The notes beneath the pieces were generated by a model. It made no database searches. It saw only the letters and a program-made list of their open reading frames with translations, and had not been told where the DNA came from. Positions 7,384-11,827 of a stretch of DNA of 11,827 nt are shown piece after piece (within the stretch, counting starts at the first letter, position 1; each line of letters opens with the position of its first letter). The stretch covers positions 1-11,827 of the forward strand of contig CAZCBD010000076.1 in assembly GCA_964496755.1 (NCBI GenBank), in the 5' to 3' direction. The DNA comes from CAZCBD01 sp964496755. GTDB lineage: Bacteria; Bacteroidota; Ignavibacteria; Ignavibacteriales; Melioribacteraceae. The translations under genes and the position numbers were made by a program.

Positions 7384-9237
7384 TTAATCCTGTAAATAAA
7401 AAGGTGTTTGATTTAATATTGTTTTTTTTTCATTTTCCAAATCATTGTTTAGCTTCAGCAGTTCTAACATTTCTTCCTCATTTTCTATTGAAGCCAGAAT
7501 ATTTGAATTTTTTTTTAGTTGTGCATCAATTTGATTTAGCTGATATGCTTTAATCACATCAAAAGCATATTTGTGAATTATTTTTTCTTTCTTGTCTTTG
7601 TCGGTGTCTTCCCATTTATCGCTAATTGACACACTGTCAACAATCAGTTTTAAAACAATACTTTTTAATTCTTCATCTTCAATTTTTTCAATTAAAGTTG
7701 AAGGTTTATAAATGTCATTTTCGATATAGGCATCGTAAACAATTGATGCAATTTTTTTAAATTTATCATTTAAAAAATCCTGAGGCAAAATATTATCGAA
7801 AATAAAATCCAAAACTTGCGGATCGCCTTCAAATAAAAGAGTAATTATTTCTTTTTCTCTTTGGGCGGTAGAAGGAATAATAACTGTATCCGGTTTTGCG
7901 GATTTTGAGAAATTGTTTTGATTTGTTTTTTTATTCTTATTTAACTTAAAAAAACGTTGTGCTTCATCTTCAATCAAATTAATTTTAAGCTTAAATTTTT
8001 TGGCAATGCTTTTTAAAAGCATGGAACGTTTTAAGTCGTCAACAACAAAAGAAGCGGTTTTAACCAATTGGCGAATTGCTTCGGCAGATTTAATTGCATC
8101 ATCAAACATTCCGGCTTCGCTGAATTTCTTTGTTTGATATTCTAAAAAGTTTTCTGCCGACTTCAACTTTTCGTTAAATTCGTCTTTGCCGTTTCTTTGT
8201 ACAAATGAATCCGGATCTTCTCCTTCGGGCAAAGATAAAATTCTTACATCAAAATCTTGCTTCAATAGAATTTCGATGCTTCGTAAGGTTGCCTTTTGGC
8301 CTGCATTATCGGCATCAAAAATCACAATGATGTTTTTAGTATATCGCGAAAGCAGTTGTACTTGTTCTTCGGATAAAGCAGTGCCGGAAGAAGCAACTAC
8401 ATTTTTAATTCCATTTTGGAACAATGAAATTAAATCCATATAGCCTTCAACAAGAATAGCTTTATCTAATTTTCGTATTTCATCTTTTGAATGGAACAAA
8501 CCATAAAGAGTTCGTCTTTTGGAATAAATAATTGATTCGGGAGAGTTTAAATATTTTGCTATATTATTATTTTTTTCAAGTATTCTGCCGCCAAAAGCAA
8601 TTACCCTTCCGTTTGGTGAGAGGATTGGGAAAATAATTCGCCCCCGAAATTTATCATAGAAGCCGCCGGATGATTTTTTATCAACAAGCCCAAGAATTTG
8701 GGCAAGATTTAGATCAATTTTATTTTGAGTTGCATAATTAACAAAATTATCCCAACCAAAAGGCGCAAAACCCAATCCGAAATTTCTTTGAGTTTTTAAT
8801 TTGATATTTCTTTGTTCAAAATATTTTCTTGCAATTTCGGCATCAGAATTATTAAGCAGGTAATCATTAAAAAACTTAGCTGCTACCACATTTAACTCAT
8901 ACATTTTTTCTTGCTCGCTTTGAGCTTGAATATTATAACCTTCTTCGGCTTCAAGTTGAATTCCGAATTGATTTGCAAGTTCTTCAACCGCCTCTACAAA
9001 AGAGATGCCTTTATATTCCATCAAGAATTTATAAACATTCCCACCTGCCTGACATCCAAAGCAACGAAAAATTTGCTTTTCTTCACTTACGGTAAATGAT
9101 GGCGTCTTTTCTTGATGAAAAGGGCAAAGACCAACAAAATTTTTGCCTCGTTTTTTTAATTGAACGTAATTTGAAATTACGTCAACAATGTTTGCGGCCG
9201 ATAATATTTCATTTATTTTCTGGTCGGGTATTCTCAT
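7384..9237 (-). CDS. dnaG: DNA primase DnaG
   Basis: Synthesises RNA primers for Okazaki fragments and leading-strand initiation, acting with the DnaB helicase. The 617 residues fit the family, slightly longer than the typical 580-600. The N-terminal CHC2 zinc ribbon has C38, H41, C59 and C62, with G-K-N-F-V-G-L-C-P-F-H before it. The polymerase core carries the basic stretches at 197-205 (F-R-G-R-I-I-F-P-I) and 210-218 (G-R-V-I-A-F-G-G-R). The TOPRIM metal site is formed by E264 (E-G-Y-M-D), D308 and D310 (D-A-D-N-A-G). A Lys/Asn-rich linker at about 430-455 separates the C-terminal helicase-interaction domain (about 455-617), which is poorly conserved as usual. The ATG at 9237 starts just before the zinc-ribbon helix and has no Shine-Dalgarno. 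It is the first gene of the minus-strand run, divergent from ispG. The common rpsU-dnaG-rpoD arrangement is not seen here. Confidence 0.97.
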   Translation of the reverse strand: MRIPDQKINEILSAANIVDVISNYVQLKKRGKNFVGLCPFHQEKTPSFTVSEEKQIFRCFGCQAGGNVYKFLMEYKGISFVEAVEELANQFGIQLEAEEGYNIQAQSEQEKMYELNVVAAKFFNDYLLNNSDAEIARKYFEQRNIKLKTQRNFGLGFAPFGWDNFVNYATQNKIDLNLAQILGLVDKKSSGGFYDKFRGRIIFPILSPNGRVIAFGGRILEKNNNIAKYLNSPESIIYSKRRTLYGLFHSKDEIRKLDKAILVEGYMDLISLFQNGIKNVVASSGTALSEEQVQLLSRYTKNIIVIFDADNAGQKATLRSIEILLKQDFDVRILSLPEGEDPDSFVQRNGKDEFNEKLKSAENFLEYQTKKFSEAGMFDDAIKSAEAIRQLVKTASFVVDDLKRSMLLKSIAKKFKLKINLIEDEAQRFFKLNKNKKTNQNNFSKSAKPDTVIIPSTAQREKEIITLLFEGDPQVLDFIFDNILPQDFLNDKFKKIASIVYDAYIENDIYKPSTLIEKIEDEELKSIVLKLIVDSVSISDKWEDTDKDKKEKIIHKYAFDVIKAYQLNQIDAQLKKNSNILASIENEEEMLELLKLNNDLENEKKTILNQTPFYLQD

Positions 9238-9364
9238 TTGTTAATAAAGTTAAGGAATTTAATTTGGCAATTTGTTAATTAAAATAAAAACCGGAATAAT
9301 TTAAATGGTACCACAAATTTATTAAATTTAGGATATGAAATCTAATTTAATTTGAAAGTCTATT
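9238..9364. other. Divergent dnaG/ispG intergenic regulatory region
   Basis: This 127-base, very AT-rich gap must hold promoters for dnaG (minus) and ispG (plus). Visible elements are a sigma-70-like pair for ispG (listed separately), an 8-base palindrome TGGTACCA at 9306-9313, and an A/T-only inverted repeat, AAATTTA and TAAATTT, at 9315-9329. I could not pick a convincing promoter for dnaG. No terminator or open reading frame is seen. Confidence 0.6.
9272..9300 (+). promoter_or_regulatory. Candidate sigma-70-like promoter for ispG
   Basis: TTGTTA at 9272-9277 and AATAAT at 9295-9300 are separated by 17 bases and match the -35 and -10 consensus at 4/6 and 5/6 positions. Transcription would start near 9307, giving a leader of about 58 bases. 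In such AT-rich DNA chance matches are common, so this is tentative. Confidence 0.35.
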
Positions 9365-11299
9365 ATGAAAAAAATAAATTACTGTAACAGCCTCACCCGA
9401 TTTTCAAGATTTAAAACCAAAGAAGTTATTGTAGGTGATATTGGAATTGGCGGAAATAACCCGATTAGAATCCAATCGATGACAAACACCAAAACAATAG
9501 ATACGGAAGCTACCGTTGAACAAATAATAAAATTGAAATTATCCGGATGTGAAATTGCAAGAATTACTGCTCCTTCCATAAAAGAAGCAGAAAACATAAA
9601 AAATATAAAATTGAGATTAACAGAGCAGCAATGCAATATTCCGATAGTTGCCGATATTCATTTTACGCACGAAGCAGCCGAGATTGCGGCACTTTATGCA
9701 GATAAAGTCAGAATTAATCCGGGCAATTTTGCTGAAAAATGGAGCAGAAATAAAAATGATTTTACCGAATCCGAATTCAACGAAGGATATGAGTTTGCAA
9801 AAGAAAAATTGATTTCACTAATTAAGATATGCAAACAAAATAATACGGCTTTGCGAATCGGAACAAATCATGGCTCGCTATCACCAAGAATGATGAGCCG
9901 ATATGGCGATACTCCACTCGGAATGGTTGAATCTTGCCTTGAATTTGCCAGAATTTGTAGAGAAGAAGATTTTCATAACCTTGTTTTTTCAATGAAATCC
10001 AGCAATGTTTTAATTATGATTCACTCCTATAGAATGTTAGTAAATAAGATGATTGCCGAGAGAATGAATTATCCGTTACACTTGGGAGTTACCGAAGCTG
10101 GTGGCGGAAATGAGGCAAGAATTAAATCTTCGGTAGGGATAGGTGCTTTATTGGCAGACGGTATTGGTGATACTATTCGCATTTCGCTAACCGAACCACC
10201 GGAGTTTGAACCTCCGGTTGCTGCAAAACTGATATCACTATTTTCCGGTTTGGAAAAACATAAATCGATAAGCCCCCTTTCGGAGCAAATAGTAAATCCG
10301 TTTGAATACAAAAAAAGAGAAAGTTATAAAATCGGAATATTAGGGGGTAGTAATCCTCCTGTAGTTATTACTGAATTTTGCGATTGTACGGAGATTAAAA
10401 GAGAATATTTTAGTCAAGCAGGGTATGTTTGGCATCAGGATTCGGATAAGTGGGAGAAAAAAGAAATTGCCGCTGATTTTATTTGTATCGGTGGAAACAG
10501 ATTAACTTTTGAGCCGCCGAAAAATGTGAATATACTTTCAAATTATGATTTGTGGGAAGGAAAACCTAATACATATCCGGTTTTTAAATTATCCGAATAT
10601 ACTGAAACAAATAAAAAATCGGATGTTTTGAATTTTATAATTATCAAAATAGATGACTTAGATAATCCAGATTTTGAAAAATTATTGAATAAAAATAATG
10701 TTGCTTTTATTGTTCAAACAGAAAATAAAAACGGTGCGGTTGAACAGAGACGTTTATTTTTTGAATTAGTAAAAAGGAATGTTAAAAATCCGGTACTTAT
10801 TTCCCGACATTTTGAAGATTTATCAAAAGAAGAATTTATATTAAAAGCATCTGCAGATTTCGGATTGCTTTTAATTGAAGGATTTGGAGACGGGCTAATT
10901 GCAACTACATCGAATATAAATGGAGTGCAAAAAAAAGCTGCACTTGTAACCGAAACACTATTTGGAATTTTACAAGCTACACGCACAAGAATTACAAAAA
11001 CAGAATTTATTGCCTGTCCGTCTTGTGGCCGGACAATGTTCGATTTGATGGAAGTAACGGAACAAGTTAAAGAAAGAATGTCACATCTAAAAGGGTTCAA
11101 AATTGCAGTGATGGGCTGTATTGTTAATGGTCCGGGAGAAATGGCGGATGCTGATTACGGATATATTGGGCAGGGCAAGGGAAAGGTTGTACTTTATCGT
11201 GGAAAGGAAATTATCGAAAGAAATGTGCCGTCGGAATTGGCAGTAGAGAAATTGATTGAAATAATAAAAAAAGACGGAAACTGGCAAGAAAAAGAATAA
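9365..11299 (+). CDS. ispG: IspG, 4-hydroxy-3-methylbut-2-enyl-diphosphate synthase, long insert-containing form
   Basis: The penultimate enzyme of the MEP isoprenoid pathway: it reductively converts MEcPP to HMBPP using a [4Fe-4S] cluster. The TIM barrel (about 15-300) includes I-Q-S-M-T-N-T (36-42), V-A-D-I-H-F (95-100), R-I-N-P-G-N (116-121) and the T-E-A-G-G-G stretch (243-248). The C-terminal iron-sulfur domain (about 545-640) has C551-P-S-C554 and G-C585-I-V-N-G-P-G-E592, the three cluster Cys ligands plus the conserved Glu. Between them, about 310-540 is an insert absent from the roughly 370-residue E. coli type but known in plants, Chlamydia and Bacteroidota/Chlorobi. The 644-residue length matches this three-domain form. 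GAAAG about six bases before the ATG may serve as ribosome site. It is divergent from dnaG and no other MEP genes are adjacent. No defects are seen. Confidence 0.96.
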   Translation: MKKINYCNSLTRFSRFKTKEVIVGDIGIGGNNPIRIQSMTNTKTIDTEATVEQIIKLKLSGCEIARITAPSIKEAENIKNIKLRLTEQQCNIPIVADIHFTHEAAEIAALYADKVRINPGNFAEKWSRNKNDFTESEFNEGYEFAKEKLISLIKICKQNNTALRIGTNHGSLSPRMMSRYGDTPLGMVESCLEFARICREEDFHNLVFSMKSSNVLIMIHSYRMLVNKMIAERMNYPLHLGVTEAGGGNEARIKSSVGIGALLADGIGDTIRISLTEPPEFEPPVAAKLISLFSGLEKHKSISPLSEQIVNPFEYKKRESYKIGILGGSNPPVVITEFCDCTEIKREYFSQAGYVWHQDSDKWEKKEIAADFICIGGNRLTFEPPKNVNILSNYDLWEGKPNTYPVFKLSEYTETNKKSDVLNFIIIKIDDLDNPDFEKLLNKNNVAFIVQTENKNGAVEQRRLFFELVKRNVKNPVLISRHFEDLSKEEFILKASADFGLLLIEGFGDGLIATTSNINGVQKKAALVTETLFGILQATRTRITKTEFIACPSCGRTMFDLMEVTEQVKERMSHLKGFKIAVMGCIVNGPGEMADADYGYIGQGKGKVVLYRGKEIIERNVPSELAVEKLIEIIKKDGNWQEKE

Positions 11300-11358
11300 A
11301 TTAAAAAAAATACGTTTTGTTCGATAATAAATTTTATTTTTTGGAATAATTTATGTTG

Positions 11359-11389
11359 TTGAAAAAGAATTATTATAGTAATATATTTG
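11359..11389 (+). promoter_or_regulatory. Candidate promoter upstream of the terminator and nif3-like gene
   Basis: TTGAAA at 11359-11364 and TATATT at 11382-11387 have a 17-base spacer and match the sigma-70 consensus at 5/6 positions each. The same bases read as TATATTTG (11382-11389), an exact fit to the Bacteroidota-type -7 element TAnnTTTG, with TTG 20 bases upstream. A further TATAAT sits at 11390-11395. Transcription would start near 11394-11402. Confidence 0.5.
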
Positions 11390-11438
11390 TATAATGAAAT
11401 GTAGGAAATTTATAGCGCAAGAAATTGTTAGAATTTTT

Positions 11439-11456
11439 TTCGCATCTAGTTGCGAA
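11439..11456 (+). other. Small hairpin in the putative leader
   Basis: TTCGCA (11439-11444) and TGCGAA (11451-11456) form a perfect six-base-pair stem with loop TCTAGT. It stands out because it is one of the few G/C-bearing stretches in this gap. Its T-rich side is upstream of the stem, not downstream, so it is not a plus-strand terminator. On the minus strand it would be followed by a run of Ts and could act as a weak reverse terminator. Confidence 0.5.
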
Positions 11457-11490
11457 GATGAAAAAACAAAAACAAATAAAATATAAATCG

Positions 11491-11521
11491 GCACTTCTCT
11501 ATGTAGAAGTGCTTTTTTTTT
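11491..11521 (+). terminator. Intrinsic (rho-independent) terminator
   Basis: GCACTTCT (11491-11498) and AGAAGTGC (11505-11512) form a perfect eight-base-pair stem with a six-base loop, followed directly by nine T residues (11513-11521). It ends only 15 bases before the ATG of the Nif3-like gene. It terminates plus-strand transcription coming from ispG or from the promoter at 11359. Confidence 0.92.
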
Positions 11522-11536
11522 GTACACTGTTGAATT

Positions 11537-11827
11537 ATGAAGATTAAAGAAATTATAAATTATATTGAAAATTTTGCACCAACCGGCGTTGCTTGGGAAA
11601 AAGATAACATAGGATTACAAATTGGTAATCCGAATTACGAAATAAAAAATATTTTTTTATGCTTAGAAATCAATGAAAAGGCTTTAGCAGAAGCAATTAA
11701 AAAGGGCTGTAATTTAATAATTACACACCATCCGTTTATTTTTAATCCGGTTAAAAAAATCGATTTACGGAAATCAAACGGACAAATAATTGAGAAATTG
11801 ATTAAAAATGATATTACACTTTTTTCG
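11537..11827 (+). CDS. Nif3-like dinuclear metal centre protein (DUF34/NIF3, YbgI/YqfO type), 5' part
   Basis: The first 97 residues of a protein that runs off the right edge. The opening has the Nif3 pattern: an N-terminal helix, A-P-T-G-V-A-W-E-K-D-N-I-G-L-Q-I-G (14-30), then a hydrophobic strand with L-C-L-E (41-44) and I-T-H64-H65-P-F-I-F (62-69), whose His pair is a metal ligand site in this family. These proteins form toroidal hexamers with two metals per subunit. They are often annotated as GTP cyclohydrolase I type 2 homologues, but their general function is unsettled. There is no Shine-Dalgarno before the ATG; the start is chosen because it gives the usual N-terminus. An intrinsic terminator ends 15 bases upstream, so its own promoter must lie very close, or expression depends on readthrough. 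The family call is strong despite truncation. Confidence 0.92.
   Translation, partial: MKIKEIINYIENFAPTGVAWEKDNIGLQIGNPNYEIKNIFLCLEINEKALAEAIKKGCNLIITHHPFIFNPVKKIDLRKSNGQIIEKLIKNDITLFS

Larger units (their letters stand above)
11300..11536. other. ispG-nif3 intergenic region, possible short transcript or leader
   Basis: A 237-base AT-rich gap, the largest in the window. It contains a good promoter-like element (11359-11389), a six-base-pair hairpin (11439-11456) and a strong intrinsic terminator (11491-11521), all before the next start codon at 11537. A promoter followed by a terminator would yield an RNA of about 125 bases, either a small RNA or an attenuated leader for the downstream gene. 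The alternative is that the terminator simply ends ispG transcription. I recognise no known RNA family here. Confidence 0.5.

Noticed and set aside
9254..9279. Possible sigma-54 promoter (TTTGGCAA) upstream of ispG
   Set aside because: The required GC at the -12 position is absent: ten bases after each GG comes GG or AT, not GC.
9306..9329. Palindrome TGGTACCA and adjacent A/T inverted repeat as a possible operator between dnaG and ispG
   Set aside because: Both are short, the second is purely A/T, and neither matches an operator I know. Conservation data would be needed to call it a site.
11342..11357. Possible sigma-54 promoter (TTGG...) downstream of ispG
   Set aside because: The spacing gives GG-N10-GT rather than GC and the flanking -24 bases fit poorly.
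11458..11547. A 29-codon ATG-started frame running through the intrinsic terminator
   Set aside because: It has no ribosome site, its codons cover the terminator stem and T-run, it overlaps the nif3-like start, and its composition looks incidental. A regulatory leader peptide is not supported.

Overview
This is an AT-rich, densely coding stretch of bacterial chromosome with very short intergenic gaps. It shows no mobile elements, tRNA or rRNA genes, or CRISPR arrays. The best taxonomic guess is the Bacteroidota/Ignavibacteriota/Chlorobiota group. The reasons are the low G+C, the long insert-bearing form of IspG, a DUF4922 protein (a family I associate mainly with Bacteroidota and relatives), several starts without a clear Shine-Dalgarno, and one promoter matching the Bacteroidota-type TAnnTTTG element. 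I lean towards an Ignavibacteria-like organism, but this is inference.

Layout. (1) Positions 1-1365, plus strand: the 3' end of a family 2 glycosyltransferase, overlapping by 14 bases a DUF4922 protein with a GalT/HIT-type HxHxQ motif. Together they look like the tail of a sugar-transfer or nucleotide-sugar unit. (2) Positions 9237-1354, minus strand: six co-directional genes that look like one or two operons. They are dnaG primase, an intracellular GH13 glycosidase, a soluble GAF-like/PAS histidine kinase, a sigma-54 enhancer-binding response regulator, a STAS anti-sigma-factor antagonist, and a receiver-PP2C (RsbU-type) phosphatase. Gaps are 1, 46, 8, 6 and 8 bases. The last gene runs 12 bases into the convergent DUF4922 gene with no terminator between them. 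(3) Positions 9238-9364: a divergent promoter region. (4) Positions 9365-11299, plus strand: ispG of the MEP isoprenoid pathway. (5) Positions 11300-11536: a 237-base intergenic region with a strong promoter-like element, a small hairpin and a clear intrinsic terminator, all before the next gene. (6) Positions 11537-11827: the 5' end of a Nif3/DUF34 metal-binding protein, cut by the window end.

How the genes may work together. The four signalling genes at 1354-5830 combine two regulatory logics: a His-Asp relay to a sigma-54 activator, and a partner-switching pair (STAS plus PP2C phosphatase) whose phosphatase also carries a receiver. One kinase could therefore feed two receivers, controlling sigma-54 promoters directly and an alternative sigma factor or other STAS target indirectly. 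The anti-sigma kinase needed to complete partner switching is not in the window. Tight coupling of this set to dnaG and a glycosidase is the most unusual arrangement here. No gene belongs to a clearly unknown family; the interest lies in the combinations and in the ispG-nif3 intergenic region.
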